Assembly (NCBI RefSeq): GCF_018688375.1
Contig: NZ_CP061318.1
Coordinates: forward strand, 558,001-622,000
Length of the DNA stretch: 64,000 nt
From: Polynucleobacter sp. AP-Ainpum-60-G11
Lineage (GTDB): Bacteria; Pseudomonadota; Gammaproteobacteria; Burkholderiales; Burkholderiaceae
Direction: 5' to 3'
The notes beneath the pieces were generated by a model. The model was not told the origin of the DNA. It did not search any database and worked only from the letters and a program-made list of their open reading frames with translations. Position numbers and translations under genes: made by a program. Position 1 is the first letter of the stretch; every line of letters starts with the position of its first letter. Below, in pieces: positions 1 to 9,862 of the stretch.

Positions 1-24
1 GGCGTAACTCTGCCGAAGACTTAA
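1..24 (+). CDS. dcd: dCTP deaminase, 3' end only
   Basis: Only the last seven codons and the TAA stop lie in the window. They encode GVTLPKT, which matches the usual C-terminal tail of proteobacterial dCTP deaminase (…GVTLPK-). The enzyme converts dCTP to dUTP for dTTP synthesis. The gene ends 39 bases before the decarboxylase start on the same strand, so the two may be co-transcribed. The call rests on a very short match plus the family's conserved terminus. Confidence 0.6.
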   Translation, partial: GVTLPKT

Positions 25-63
25 TCTATTTAATCGCCGTATTGGCGAATTTAAAGGGTACTC

Positions 64-2331
64 ATGAAATTTCGTTTTCCAATCATCATTATTGATGAGG
101 ACTTTCGCTCTGAAAATATTTCAGGTTCGGGTATTCGTGACTTAGCGGAGGCTATTGAAAACGAGGGCATGGAGGTTATCGGCTTAACCAGCTATGGTGA
201 CCTCACATCCTTTGCACAACAAGCCTCCCGTGCCTCTAGTTTTATTGTGTCAATTGACGATGAAGAGTTTGTGTCTGACTCTGAAGACCATGACTTGCCT
301 GCATTAAATAACTTACGCGCATTTATTACAGAAGTGCGTAAGCGCAATGAAGATATTCCAATTTTCTTGTATGGCGAGACCCGTACTTCACGCCATATGC
401 CGAACGATATCTTGCGTGAACTGCATGGCTTTATTCATATGAATGAAGATACGCCTGAGTTTGTGGCGCGTCACATTATTCGTGAAGCCAAGGTTTACCT
501 AGATTCATTGGCCCCACCATTCTTCCGTGCGCTGACTAATTACGCCTCTGAAGGTTCGTACTCTTGGCATTGCCCAGGTCACTCTGGCGGTGTAGCTTTC
601 TTAAAGAGCCCAGTTGGCCGTATGTTCCACCAGTTCTTTGGTGAGAATATGCTCCGTGCTGACGTCTGCAATGCAGTGGAAGAGTTAGGTCAGTTGTTAG
701 ATCACACTGGACCAGTATTGCAAAGTGAGCGCAATGCTGCGCGCATCTTTAATGCCGACCATTTGTTCTTTGTAACCAATGGCACGTCGACCTCAAACAA
801 GATTGTTTGGCACTCAACCGTAGCCCCTGGCGACGTAGTGCTGGTAGACCGTAATTGTCATAAATCGGTGATTCATTCGATCACGATGATGGGCGCGATC
901 CCGATCTTCTTGATGCCAACACGTAATCACCTTGGCATTATTGGGCCGATTCCAAAAGAAGAGTTTGAGTGGAAAAACATCAAGAAGAAAATTGATGCCA
1001 ACCCATTTATTAAAGACAAGAGTGTGGTGCCTCGCGTTATGACGCTCACACAAAGTACGTATGACGGCATTATTTATAACGTTGAAATGATCAAAGAGAT
1101 GCTTGATGGCAAAGTGGACTCATTACATTTTGATGAAGCTTGGTTGCCACATGCTGCATTCCATCCGTTCTACAAAGACATGCACGCCATCGGCTCTGAC
1201 CGAAAGCGCACCAAGAAGAGTTTGATGTTTGCGACGCAGTCAACTCACAAGTTATTAGCTGGCCTCTCACAAGCTTCTCAAGTATTGGTACAGGATGCCG
1301 AAGAGCATAAACTCGATCGCGACTGCTTCAATGAAGCTTATTTGATGCATACCTCTACTAGCCCACAGTACGCGATCATCGCTTCTTGTGATGTGTCTGC
1401 TGCCATGATGGAATCCCCTGGTGGCACAACGCTGGTTGAGGAATCAATTGCTGAAGCGATGGACTTCCGCCGCGCAATGCGAGAAGTGGATGATAAGTTT
1501 GGTTCGGACTGGTGGTTTAAGGTTTGGGGTCCAGATCATCTAACTGAAGAGGGTATCGGTGAGCGCTCAGATTGGATCCTAGAGCCGAATGCGAGCTGGC
1601 ATGACTTCGGCAAGGTTGCCAAAGACTTCAACATGCTTGATCCAATCAAGGCGACTGTTGTCACCCCTGGTTTAGACATCGAGGGCAACTTTGGATCTAT
1701 GGGCATCCCTGCAAGTATTGTTACTAAGTACTTGGCCGAGCATGGTGTGATCGTAGAGAAATGCGGTTTGTATTCCTTCTTCATCATGTTCACCATTGGT
1801 ATTACTAAAGGTCGTTGGAATACTTTGGTAACTGAGTTGCAGCAATTCAAAGATCACTTTGATAAGAATGCTCCACTTTGGAAAGTATTGCCAGAGTTTG
1901 TTGCTAAACATCCTCGCTATGAACGCGTTGGCCTAAAAGATATCTGTCAGCAGATCCATGAGTTTTATAAGAGTCGTAACGTTGCCCGCATGACTACGGA
2001 GATGTACACATCAGATATGGTGCCGGCGATGATGCCATCAGAAGCTTGGGCGAAGATGGCGCACAAAAAAGTGGATCGCGTTCCTTTGGATCAACTCGAA
2101 GATCGCATTACTGCAATGCTAGTAACCCCGTATCCTCCAGGTATTCCATTGTTGATCCCGGGTGAGCGCTTCAATAAACGCATCATTGACTATCTCTACT
2201 TTGCTCGAGACTTCAATGAGCGGTTCCCAGGCTTCGAGACCGATATTCATGGTCTTGTTAAAGGGGATATCGATGGACGCAGCGAGTACTACGTTGATTG
2301 CGTAAGACAAGAGCCGGATATTACTTTGTAA
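64..2331 (+). CDS. arginine/lysine/ornithine decarboxylase (PLP, AdiA/LdcC fold)
   Basis: 755-residue PLP-dependent basic amino acid decarboxylase of the large bacterial family that includes AdiA, CadA and SpeC. It has an N-terminal receiver-like wing domain (about residues 1-130), then the fold-type I core. The PLP-binding lysine is Lys396 in the STHKLL motif, and the LHFDEAW motif lies upstream of it. The length fits the 710-760 residues of the family. The family removes CO2 from Arg, Lys or Orn for polyamine synthesis or acid resistance. The substrate cannot be fixed from sequence; arginine is the usual assignment for Burkholderiales homologues. The start at the ATG follows an AAAGGG-type ribosome site. 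A strong bidirectional terminator follows. Confidence 0.93.
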   Translation: MKFRFPIIIIDEDFRSENISGSGIRDLAEAIENEGMEVIGLTSYGDLTSFAQQASRASSFIVSIDDEEFVSDSEDHDLPALNNLRAFITEVRKRNEDIPIFLYGETRTSRHMPNDILRELHGFIHMNEDTPEFVARHIIREAKVYLDSLAPPFFRALTNYASEGSYSWHCPGHSGGVAFLKSPVGRMFHQFFGENMLRADVCNAVEELGQLLDHTGPVLQSERNAARIFNADHLFFVTNGTSTSNKIVWHSTVAPGDVVLVDRNCHKSVIHSITMMGAIPIFLMPTRNHLGIIGPIPKEEFEWKNIKKKIDANPFIKDKSVVPRVMTLTQSTYDGIIYNVEMIKEMLDGKVDSLHFDEAWLPHAAFHPFYKDMHAIGSDRKRTKKSLMFATQSTHKLLAGLSQASQVLVQDAEEHKLDRDCFNEAYLMHTSTSPQYAIIASCDVSAAMMESPGGTTLVEESIAEAMDFRRAMREVDDKFGSDWWFKVWGPDHLTEEGIGERSDWILEPNASWHDFGKVAKDFNMLDPIKATVVTPGLDIEGNFGSMGIPASIVTKYLAEHGVIVEKCGLYSFFIMFTIGITKGRWNTLVTELQQFKDHFDKNAPLWKVLPEFVAKHPRYERVGLKDICQQIHEFYKSRNVARMTTEMYTSDMVPAMMPSEAWAKMAHKKVDRVPLDQLEDRITAMLVTPYPPGIPLLIPGERFNKRIIDYLYFARDFNERFPGFETDIHGLVKGDIDGRSEYYVDCVRQEPDITL

Positions 2332-2353
2332 TTCCTGTATGCATATCTACTGA

Positions 2354-2382
2354 ATAAAAACCACCTACGGGTGGTTTTTATT
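2354..2382. terminator. bidirectional rho-independent terminator
   Basis: A 10-base perfect stem (2356-2365 with 2370-2379) closes on a 4-base loop TACG and has A and T tracts on the two sides. It sits between the convergent decarboxylase and dctM genes and overlaps the dctM stop codon, so it can end transcripts from both strands. Confidence 0.85.
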
Positions 2383-3910
2383 TGCCTGGTTTATCTAGCT
2401 GAAAGACTACCGGTGCATCTTCATCCACCTTGCTTGGCGATGAGTCTGGTTTTGTTTCTTCACTGCCAGTGAAATTAAAGTCCTGGCTCTGCACTAAGGC
2501 TGCAGGCTTATCTAAGAAGGTGGTGACTAGCGCAGGGAAGGCTGCAACCACGACAACCATGATCAGTTGTAGTGCTACCCAAGGTAAGGCACCCCAATAA
2601 ATATCGCTACTCTTTACTTCTTTCGGTGCAACGCCGCGTAGATAGAACAGCGCAAATCCAAATGGTGGATGCATAAATGAGGTTTGCATGTTCACGCAGA
2701 GCATAACTCCGAACCATACTAGTGCAGCGCTGGCTGCAGCTTGAGGATTGCCATTCATAGAGGCAAGCAGCACTGGTGCCAGCAGCTTGACTGCAACTGG
2801 CGCCAGCATGGGTACAACAATGAAAGCAATTTCAAAGAAGTCCAAGAAGAATGCCAAGAAGAAAACAAATAAATTCACAACTACCAAGAATCCAACCCAA
2901 CCGCCTGGCAGATTAGAAAACAACTCTTCTACCCAGTGACCACCGTCAACACCCTGGAAGACGACTGAGAAGCAGGTTGAGCCAATCAAAATGAATACCA
3001 CCATCGCAGTAATGCGCATGGTGTTTTGATAAGCCTCTTGTATTAATCCTCTCAGGTTGGGAATGCTTGTCCTGCGTATCCAGGCTAAAAGCAATGCACC
3101 CATCGCTCCCATGGCACCAGATTCGGTTGGAGTTGCAATGCCCGTCATGATGGTTCCTAAAACCAAGAAAATCAGCACTGCTGAAGGAATAATCCCCATA
3201 AGGCATTTTTTCCAGAGTGACCAGCCTGTGAGGGTGAGTTCGTTCTCGGGGGCGGCGGGTAAATAGTCGGGCCTAAAGCGAGAGAGGAAAAAGGTGTAGA
3301 GGGCAAAAAGACCAATTTGTAGTAGGGATGGACCCCAGGCACCTAGATACATGCTGCCCACATCAGCGCTACCACTCTGAGTTTTTAGCTGGTCAGCCAG
3401 TACGATGAGCACCAAAGAGGGTGGCACCAGTTGTGTAATGGTCCCAGAAGCCGCTAAAACGCCTGTAGCGTAGCGCATGTTGTAGCCGTAACGCATCATC
3501 ACGGGTAGAGAGATCATCGCCATAGCGATCACCTGGGCGGCCACAGTGCCGGTAATTGCCCCCAGAATAAATCCCACAATAATCACCGAGTAACCAAGAC
3601 CACCCCGAATGCGTCCAAAGAGTTGGCCCATAGAGTCCAGCATCTCTTCTGCAAGGCCGCAGCGCTCCAAGATGGCACCCATAAAAGTGAAGAAGGGAAT
3701 GGCTAACAGCAGGTCATTTGCGAGGACGCTACCAAAGATGCGCTGAGGAATGGCTTGCAAAAACGGCATACCAAAGAAATTCTCAGCGATCGCAATGCCG
3801 GCAAAAAATAATCCCGCAGCCATCAAAGAGAATGCCACCGGAAAGCCGATTAACATAAACACAATGAGTCCACCAAACATCAGTGGAGGCATCCATTCAA
3901 GTGGAATCAT
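2378..3910 (-). CDS. dctM: TRAP transporter large membrane subunit DctM
   Basis: 510-residue polytopic membrane protein of the TRAP-T DctM family, the 12-helix subunit that drives sodium-coupled uptake of carboxylates or similar anions. Family features seen are the N-terminal FGGLIVFMLIGFPVAFSLM segment, the GAITGTVAAQVIAMAMISLPVM region and TPTESGAMGA. A hydrophilic tail of about 45 residues at the C terminus, rich in Asp, Glu and Ser, makes it longer than the usual 430 or so. It overlaps dctQ by 4 bases (ATGA), so the two are translationally coupled. No periplasmic DctP binding protein is encoded nearby, so the substrate is unknown. Confidence 0.92.
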   Translation of the reverse strand: MIPLEWMPPLMFGGLIVFMLIGFPVAFSLMAAGLFFAGIAIAENFFGMPFLQAIPQRIFGSVLANDLLLAIPFFTFMGAILERCGLAEEMLDSMGQLFGRIRGGLGYSVIIVGFILGAITGTVAAQVIAMAMISLPVMMRYGYNMRYATGVLAASGTITQLVPPSLVLIVLADQLKTQSGSADVGSMYLGAWGPSLLQIGLFALYTFFLSRFRPDYLPAAPENELTLTGWSLWKKCLMGIIPSAVLIFLVLGTIMTGIATPTESGAMGAMGALLLAWIRRTSIPNLRGLIQEAYQNTMRITAMVVFILIGSTCFSVVFQGVDGGHWVEELFSNLPGGWVGFLVVVNLFVFFLAFFLDFFEIAFIVVPMLAPVAVKLLAPVLLASMNGNPQAAASAALVWFGVMLCVNMQTSFMHPPFGFALFYLRGVAPKEVKSSDIYWGALPWVALQLIMVVVVAAFPALVTTFLDKPAALVQSQDFNFTGSEETKPDSSPSKVDEDAPVVFQLDKPGK

Positions 3911-4458
3911 TGCATGGGTTTTTCATAATGGAGATCGGCGGCAGGTAATGTCACTTCACCATTGAGGGCGCCAACACGTTTAATGATTTCCGATAAGCCT
4001 TGCAGGCTCAGCATAAAGAAACCAAAAGGCACAACAAACTTAATGGGATAGCGTGACAAGCCGCCAGCATTGAGCGAATGCTCTGAGACGAGCCATGAGG
4101 GATAAAACAAGGTAGTCCAAGACAGCCAGGTAAATAATATGCAGGCTGGCATTAAAAAGACAATTAAACCAAAAAGATCTATGTAAAGACGCCCGCGATC
4201 TGAAAGCTGTGAGTAAATTAAATCAACCCGCACATGTTCGTTGCGTTTGAGGGTGTATGCGGCACCTAGCATCACAGCTGCAGCAAATAGGTACCACTGC
4301 AATTCCAGTGGCCAGTTATTGCTCATGTCTAAGCTATAGCGGAGTACGGCGTTGGCAGCAGACACTACACAAGACAGCAAGATCATGACGCTAGCAATCT
4401 TGCCCAGGAATTGATTTAGGCGGTCAATTCCTGTTGAGAGCGTTCCCCAAAAGCCCAT
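3907..4458 (-). CDS. dctQ: TRAP transporter small membrane subunit DctQ
   Basis: 183-residue protein with four predicted membrane helices, matching the DctQ family that pairs with DctM. The central helix pair carries ELQWYLFAAAVMLGAAYTLKRNEHVRVDLIY, the typical DctQ core (an ELxxYL pattern followed by HVRVD). It starts five bases after the argH stop and overlaps dctM by 4 bases, giving an argH-dctQ-dctM order on this strand. The partner DctP is missing from the window. Confidence 0.92.
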   Translation of the reverse strand: MGFWGTLSTGIDRLNQFLGKIASVMILLSCVVSAANAVLRYSLDMSNNWPLELQWYLFAAAVMLGAAYTLKRNEHVRVDLIYSQLSDRGRLYIDLFGLIVFLMPACILFTWLSWTTLFYPSWLVSEHSLNAGGLSRYPIKFVVPFGFFMLSLQGLSEIIKRVGALNGEVTLPAADLHYEKPMQ

Positions 4459-4463
4459 GCAGT

Positions 4464-5882
4464 TTAGAGATCTGCACGACCCCGTTTAATTGCAGCAAGC
4501 ACTTGCGCTGGAGCGGTACCACCAGCGTGTTGACGTGAGTTCACGGATCCATCAACGGTTAACAGGGCAAATACATCATCACCCATCAGTTCGGGGCGAT
4601 TATCTAAGCCGCAAGCAAAACGTAATTCAGGAAGTGTTAAATCGGTGAGCATACAGTTACGACCAACACACGCCTTCACAGCATGAGCTACTGCTTCATG
4701 AGCATCACGGAAGGCCAGACCTTTTTTGACTAAGTAATCGGCTAGGTCAGTCGCGGTTGCGAAGCCTTCTTCAGCAGCAGCCTTCATTACATCGGCTTTC
4801 ACCTGAATATGTGGAACCATATCAGCGAAGATGCGCAAGGTATCCTGCACGGTATCAACCGCATCAAACAAAGGCTCTTTGTCTTCTTGGTTATCTTTGT
4901 TGTATGCCAACGGCTGGCTCTTCATCAAAGTTAACAAAGAAATCAAGTCGCCATACACACGACCAGTTTTTCCACGAGCCAATTCAGGAACATCTGGATT
5001 CTTTTTCTGCGGCATGATCGAGCTGCCAGTACAGAAGCGGTCTGGCAAATCAATAAAGCCAAAGCGCGGACTCAGCCACAGCACTAACTCTTCAGATAAG
5101 CGTGATACATGCATCATCAAGATGGATGCAAAGGCGCAGAATTCAATCGCAAAGTCGCGATCAGATACGGCATCCAGTGAGTTATTGCAGATCCCATCAA
5201 AACCTAGAGTCTTGGCAACTTGCTCGCGATCGATCGGATAAGTCGTTCCGGCTAAAGCAGCTGCACCGAGTGGCAAGCGATTGAAGCGGGCGCGTAAATC
5301 AGTCAAGCGGCTGGCATCACGACTAAACATTTCGTAATAGGCCATCAAGTGATGACCGAAAGTAATGGGTTGCGCAACTTGCAAGTGAGTATGTCCAGGC
5401 ATGATCGTAGCAGAGTGAGTCTCAGCTAGATCAAGCAAGGCAATACGTAAAGTTTTGAGAGTGCTTGCGATTTCATCAACGCTGCCACGTAACCAAAGGC
5501 GTAAATCTGTTGCAACCTGGTCATTGCGTGAGCGGCCAGTGTGAAGACGCTTGCCGGCATCGCCAACCAATTCAGTCAGACGAGCTTCAATATTCAGATG
5601 CACATCTTCCAGTGCGAGTTGCCAGTTAAATTCACCTGCCTCGATTTCACCTTTGATCTGAGCCATACCCTTTTGAATATCCGCCAAATCTTGAGCGCTA
5701 ATAATCTTTTGGGTGGCCAGCATTTCAGCATGAGCCAAAGACCCGGCGATGTCGACCAAGGCAAAACGTTGATCAAAGCCAATAGAGGCGGTATAACGCT
5801 GAACTAGTTCGTCAACGGGTTCGTTAAAACGGGCCGACCAAGCTTGGGCTTTGTTGGCAAGGGAATTTTTTGATGAGCTCAT
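4464..5882 (-). CDS. argH: argininosuccinate lyase
   Basis: 472-residue enzyme that splits argininosuccinate into arginine and fumarate, the last step of arginine synthesis, in the cytoplasm. It belongs to the fumarase/aspartase superfamily; the signature [10 protein letters not shown] loop lies at about residues 285-294 and the TGRSRNDQV segment is present. The chosen ATG begins MSSSKNSL and gives the normal family length; a reading frame open 90 bases further upstream would run into hemC and is not supported. It is divergent from hemC with only 43 bases between the start codons, so the two share one promoter region. Confidence 0.95.
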   Translation of the reverse strand: MSSSKNSLANKAQAWSARFNEPVDELVQRYTASIGFDQRFALVDIAGSLAHAEMLATQKIISAQDLADIQKGMAQIKGEIEAGEFNWQLALEDVHLNIEARLTELVGDAGKRLHTGRSRNDQVATDLRLWLRGSVDEIASTLKTLRIALLDLAETHSATIMPGHTHLQVAQPITFGHHLMAYYEMFSRDASRLTDLRARFNRLPLGAAALAGTTYPIDREQVAKTLGFDGICNNSLDAVSDRDFAIEFCAFASILMMHVSRLSEELVLWLSPRFGFIDLPDRFCTGSSIMPQKKNPDVPELARGKTGRVYGDLISLLTLMKSQPLAYNKDNQEDKEPLFDAVDTVQDTLRIFADMVPHIQVKADVMKAAAEEGFATATDLADYLVKKGLAFRDAHEAVAHAVKACVGRNCMLTDLTLPELRFACGLDNRPELMGDDVFALLTVDGSVNSRQHAGGTAPAQVLAAIKRGRADL

Positions 5883-5925
5883 AAACGCAGTATATTGGTG
5901 TAGGTCTTTGATTATTTTAAATGTT

Positions 5926-6906
5926 ATGTCCCAAACCCCCATTTCTAGCTCTACATCCCCTATCTCTGCCACTCCTCAGCGCCTGGTAATCGCCTCCCGT
6001 GAGAGCCGTCTTGCGATGTGGCAGGCTGAACATGTCCGGGATTGCCTCAAAAAGCTCTATCCAGCGTGCGACGTACAGATTCTGGGAATGACTACCCGGG
6101 GTGACCAAATATTGGATAAAGCCCTTTCTAAAGTCGGTGGCAAAGGCTTATTCGTGAAAGAGCTCGAAACAGCCCTGGAGGATGGTCGGGCTGATTTGGC
6201 CGTGCACTCCCTGAAGGATGTGCCTATGGTCATGCCCGAGGGTTTTGATTTGTCCTGCGTAATGCCGCGGGAAGATGCCCATGATGCATTTGTCTCTAAT
6301 GATTACGCCAGCCTAGAAGATTTACCAAAAGGCGCTGTAGTGGGCACCTCTAGCTTGCGCCGCGAGTCGGTCCTGAGATCCAAATTCCCACATTTAGTGA
6401 TTCAACCTTTGCGTGGAAATTTAGATACCCGTATGGGCAAGCTCGATCGCGGTGAATATCAAGCCATTATTTTGGCTGCGGCCGGTCTCAAACGATTAGG
6501 TCTAGAAAGTCGTATTCGAGCGCTACTACCGATTGATCCATACACGCCAGCTGCTGGGCAGGGCGCGCTTGGCATCGAAACTTTGAGTAATCATCCCAAT
6601 ATTAAAGCGTGGCTTGCGCCACTCAATGATTTGCCAACTCTTTATGCGGTCACTGCTGAGCGCATGGTATCTCGCCAATTAGGCGGTTCTTGTGAAGTGC
6701 CTTTAGCGGCTTATGCCACATGGGATCAAGATCACATGAACATCCGCTCTTTTGTTGCTAGCGTTGATGGCACTGCAAGTTGCTTGGCTAGCGCTCAAGG
6801 TGCGGTAAAGAGTTTGGAAGATGCAGAGGCTCTGGGTCTCTCAGTTGCACGCGATCTGATTGCTCAAGGCGCTGAGCATTTATTGCCCAACGGTTTGCCG
6901 AAATAA
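5926..6906 (+). CDS. hemC: hydroxymethylbilane synthase (porphobilinogen deaminase)
   Basis: 326-residue cytoplasmic enzyme that joins four porphobilinogen units into hydroxymethylbilane for haem and sirohaem. The dipyrromethane cofactor cysteine is Cys256 in the [12 protein letters not shown] motif. [17 protein letters not shown] and [10 protein letters not shown] are standard substrate-binding stretches. The start chosen (MSQTPISS) gives a Ser/Thr/Pro-rich lead of about 20 residues before the conserved core; no clear ribosome site precedes it. hemD follows after 22 bases on the same strand. Confidence 0.95.
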   Translation: MSQTPISSSTSPISATPQRLVIASRESRLAMWQAEHVRDCLKKLYPACDVQILGMTTRGDQILDKALSKVGGKGLFVKELETALEDGRADLAVHSLKDVPMVMPEGFDLSCVMPREDAHDAFVSNDYASLEDLPKGAVVGTSSLRRESVLRSKFPHLVIQPLRGNLDTRMGKLDRGEYQAIILAAAGLKRLGLESRIRALLPIDPYTPAAGQGALGIETLSNHPNIKAWLAPLNDLPTLYAVTAERMVSRQLGGSCEVPLAAYATWDQDHMNIRSFVASVDGTASCLASAQGAVKSLEDAEALGLSVARDLIAQGAEHLLPNGLPK

Positions 6907-6928
6907 TCATTAGTAAAGTGATTGGCTA

Positions 6929-7738
6929 ATGAGCAATAAGACCATTGTCATTACCCGTCCAAGCGGACAGGCGCGCCAATTGTCAGAAGCCCTTCAGGCA
7001 AGCTTGCTCAAGAGTGGCTTTACTCCAGATGTCACTCCTCAGATTATTTCCTTACCTCTGCTAACGATTGCTCCCAAGGGCGATGATGTTTTGCGGGGGC
7101 AGATTGCTACAGCACTCAAAACTGCAGACTTAGCCATTTTTGTGAGTCCAAATGCGATTGAATGCACGATGCGTTTACTCGAGCAATCGTGGCAGGGTTT
7201 CTCTGACAAGCCCATGCCTATTGGGGTTATGGGCGGCAGTAGTATGGCAGCTCTCAAAAATCATGGAATCGGTGTTGAGAGCCATCCCACGAAAATCATT
7301 CTTCCCCAGAACAATGCGCAATGGGATTCAGAAGGCTTGTGGGCAGAATTGCAAAAGCTGAATTGGGATTGGTCTTCTAAGACAGTCATCATCTTTAAAG
7401 GCGAGGGTGGGCGCGACTGGCTAGCTGACACCTTAAAAAACGTTGGCGCACAAGTTGAGACTTTTTCAGTTTATGCGCGCGTTCCATTAGATCTCAATAG
7501 CCCCGCCTGGGACGATATTCATGAGATGGATTTTGCTAAATCACTTTGGCTTCTCACATCGTCTGAAGCAGTGCGCTATTTAGGTCAAGCAAAATTACCA
7601 CTTGATATCGCAACAGCCATTTGTCCGCATCACAATATTGCAGATGCCGCTGAGCAGATAGGTTTTGGTGAGGTATTTACTTGCGAACCAGGTGATGAAG
7701 CTTTAATTGCAGCATCACAAGCTTGGTTGTCTATTTAA
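6929..7738 (+). CDS. hemD: uroporphyrinogen-III synthase
   Basis: 269-residue protein with the HemD fold: N-terminal IVITRPSGQARQL, central FVSPNAIE and a C-terminal TSSEAVRYL block. It closes and flips ring D of hydroxymethylbilane to make uroporphyrinogen III. The family is poorly conserved in sequence, and its position 22 bases behind hemC supports the call. The 3' end overlaps that of the convergent ubiC by 4 bases, with no terminator between them. Confidence 0.9.
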   Translation: MSNKTIVITRPSGQARQLSEALQASLLKSGFTPDVTPQIISLPLLTIAPKGDDVLRGQIATALKTADLAIFVSPNAIECTMRLLEQSWQGFSDKPMPIGVMGGSSMAALKNHGIGVESHPTKIILPQNNAQWDSEGLWAELQKLNWDWSSKTVIIFKGEGGRDWLADTLKNVGAQVETFSVYARVPLDLNSPAWDDIHEMDFAKSLWLLTSSEAVRYLGQAKLPLDIATAICPHHNIADAAEQIGFGEVFTCEPGDEALIAASQAWLSI

Positions 7739-8307
7739 TTACTAGGGTAGTCCAGTAGCGCCGGCAGAAATACTTCGCTTACCAAGAGTGGTCGACCTTT
7801 GAGTTGATACAAAGTCCGTCTTGCCCAACTAACCGAAGGCAACTCTGGATATTGCCTGAAACATTTTTTCCATAAGGCGCTTTGCTTATCTAGGCGAGCA
7901 ATTTCTCGGGGAGGCTTCTTCTTAGAGTGCATGCGTGTTTTAGCAAACAACACTGCCCCTAATGGTTTCTTGCCTAAACGTAAGACCCCATGATTACTTC
8001 CGCTTGAGCTACTGCTGGGAATAATGCTGTGAGCCATGACGAGGGGGACACCGTTAGTACATAGGAGCACTTCTCGGATACGACAACGTTTAATCTCGAA
8101 ATGAAAATAGCGACTCTCGTCGCTATTAAGGTTTTGTCGGCAATCTCGTAAGACTATTACTTCTAGTTTTTGTCCAATTGCACGTTCAATTTTTTGGGTT
8201 AAAGAACCGGTATCGCTGAGCCAAGATTGCCACTTACGTGGCGCTTGATGCAATTCACCGGAATCGACTCGATTCCATGCAGAACGGAGACGACGACGGT
8301 GAATCAT
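7735..8307 (-). CDS. ubiC: chorismate lyase (chorismate--pyruvate lyase)
   Basis: 190-residue protein resembling UbiC, which cuts chorismate to 4-hydroxybenzoate and pyruvate, the first step of ubiquinone synthesis. Family landmarks are W..WLSDTGSLT near residue 30, the IREVLL block with its conserved Arg, the LGKKPLGAVLF loop, and WARRTLY...GRPLLVSEVFLPAL with the conserved Glu near the end. It is about 25 residues longer than the E. coli enzyme, with insertions after the first strand and a Ser-rich stretch (SSSSSGS). It lies 2 bases downstream of rhlE on the same strand. Confidence 0.85.
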   Translation of the reverse strand: MIHRRRLRSAWNRVDSGELHQAPRKWQSWLSDTGSLTQKIERAIGQKLEVIVLRDCRQNLNSDESRYFHFEIKRCRIREVLLCTNGVPLVMAHSIIPSSSSSGSNHGVLRLGKKPLGAVLFAKTRMHSKKKPPREIARLDKQSALWKKCFRQYPELPSVSWARRTLYQLKGRPLLVSEVFLPALLDYPSN

Positions 8308-8309
8308 TT

Positions 8310-9854
8310 TTAGCTACCGCTAAAGTTTCTACGTTGACCGCCAGATTTTGGTTTAGCAAAACGTGGACCAGCGGACGGGCGTGAATCTCCAGAACGTGCT
8401 GGACGTGAGTCTGCAGAACGTGGAGGGCGTGAATCAGCAAAACGATTGGCACCGGCAGGGCGTGAGTCGCCAGATGGACGGGAATCACCAGAGCGAGATT
8501 CGAAATGATTGCCTGAGCGATTACCACCGCCTCCGCCACCAGAACGAGACTCTGAACGAGCGCCAGATCCATAACGACCACCACCGCCACCAGAGCGATT
8601 ACCACCACCAAAGCCACCACCAGAGCGACCGCCACCTGGACGACCACCGCCACCACCAAAGCTAGGCTTGGCTTGTGGCTCAAGGCCAGCGATTACAGAG
8701 GCAACGATGTCTTGCTGTGTAAAGCGCTCGATGTTGCGAATCTTGGCGCGATCACGATGTTCAACCAAAGTGATAGCAACACCATTGCGACCAGCACGAC
8801 CAGTACGACCAATGCGGTGCGTGTAGTCCTCTGGTTTCATTGGCAAGCCAAAGTTAATCACGTGACTGATACGTGGCACATCAATACCGCGTGCCGCTAC
8901 GTCAGTCGCAACCAAGATCTTGGTGTGACCCTTACGCAAAGACTCAAGGCGACGCATACGAACAGCTTGAGGCATGGCACCGTGTAAGGCACTCGCTTCG
9001 TAGCCATTAGCACGTAATGTGTCAGCGATCTTTTCGCTTTCAATTTGAGTGCTTGCAAACACTACTGCTTGATCCAAAGAGGCGTCAGCCAAAATGTGCT
9101 CAAGCAATTTATGTTTGTGTGACATGCTGTCAGCCCAGTGGAGCTTCTGCTCAATGTTTGCATGCTTTTCGCCAGCATGAGCAAGCTCAATACGTTTAGC
9201 GTTAGTCGTCAACTCATTAGCCAAAGACATAATCTTTGGTGCAAAAGTTGCAGAGAACATCAAAGTTTGGGTGCGAGCAGCGCAACGCTTATCAATCGCC
9301 TCGAGGTCATCAGCAAATCCCATGTCGAGCATACGATCGGCTTCGTCAATAACGAGTTGTTTGACATCATCTAAGCGAATTGCTTTGCTATCGGTCAAGT
9401 CGAGTAAACGACCAGGAGTTGCGACAACTAACAATGCACCTTTCAGCGCTTGGATTTGCTTGCCATAAGGCATGCCACCCATGACGGTTGCAATACGGAT
9501 ACCTTTCATGCCACGAACTAAGTTCACTGCATCTGCGGCAACCTGTTGAGCTAATTCACGAGTAGGGCAGAGCACTAACACTTTAGGTTGTGCGCGGCCT
9601 GGTACAGGTGAGCCGTTAGGGTTGTCTTCGATGAGTTGATTAATCAAAGGCAATAAGAAGGCTGCGGTTTTACCGCTACCGGTTTGGCTGCTGACCAATA
9701 AGTCACCGCCAGCAAGAGCTGCAGGAATAACCTGAGCTTGCACTTCAGTGGCTTGGGTGTAACCCAGCTCAGCAACGTTTTTAAGGAGTGGCGCCGCGAG
9801 GGCGAAATTCTGGAAATCATTTCCAGAGGGATTAGTTTCTTTAGAAAAAGTCAT
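8310..9854 (-). CDS. rhlE: DEAD-box RNA helicase, RhlE type
   Basis: 514-residue ATP-dependent RNA helicase. Visible motifs are the Q motif near residue 34, SSQTGSGKT (55-63), PTREL (97-101), DEAD (170-173), SATF, and HRIGRTGRAGRNG. Residues 396-514 form a basic, low-complexity tail rich in Gly, Arg and Ser with five DSRP repeats (about 457-493), typical of RNA-binding tails of cold-adapted RhlE proteins. The family remodels structured RNA and ribosome precursors in the cytoplasm. The start is uncertain: MTFSKE is chosen on family grounds. The only good ribosome site lies about 17 bases upstream inside a hairpin, and an in-frame ATG four codons earlier is adjacent to it. Confidence 0.92.
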   Translation of the reverse strand: MTFSKETNPSGNDFQNFALAAPLLKNVAELGYTQATEVQAQVIPAALAGGDLLVSSQTGSGKTAAFLLPLINQLIEDNPNGSPVPGRAQPKVLVLCPTRELAQQVAADAVNLVRGMKGIRIATVMGGMPYGKQIQALKGALLVVATPGRLLDLTDSKAIRLDDVKQLVIDEADRMLDMGFADDLEAIDKRCAARTQTLMFSATFAPKIMSLANELTTNAKRIELAHAGEKHANIEQKLHWADSMSHKHKLLEHILADASLDQAVVFASTQIESEKIADTLRANGYEASALHGAMPQAVRMRRLESLRKGHTKILVATDVAARGIDVPRISHVINFGLPMKPEDYTHRIGRTGRAGRNGVAITLVEHRDRAKIRNIERFTQQDIVASVIAGLEPQAKPSFGGGGGRPGGGRSGGGFGGGNRSGGGGGRYGSGARSESRSGGGGGGNRSGNHFESRSGDSRPSGDSRPAGANRFADSRPPRSADSRPARSGDSRPSAGPRFAKPKSGGQRRNFSGS

Positions 9855-9862
9855 GCAATTAC

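Noticed and set aside
5883..5972. 30-residue N-terminal extension of argH
   Set aside because: It would overlap the hemC start and does not match the family; the ATG at 5882 gives the normal length.
8363..8665. Repeated bases in the rhlE tail that might look like a repeat array
   Set aside because: They are codon-level repeats of DSRP and RSGGG; no constant repeat with unique spacers, so not CRISPR.
8255..8683. 142-residue Val/Ala-rich open frame on the minus strand
   Set aside because: It is the frame-shifted shadow of the Gly/Arg-rich tail of rhlE and overlaps the start of ubiC.
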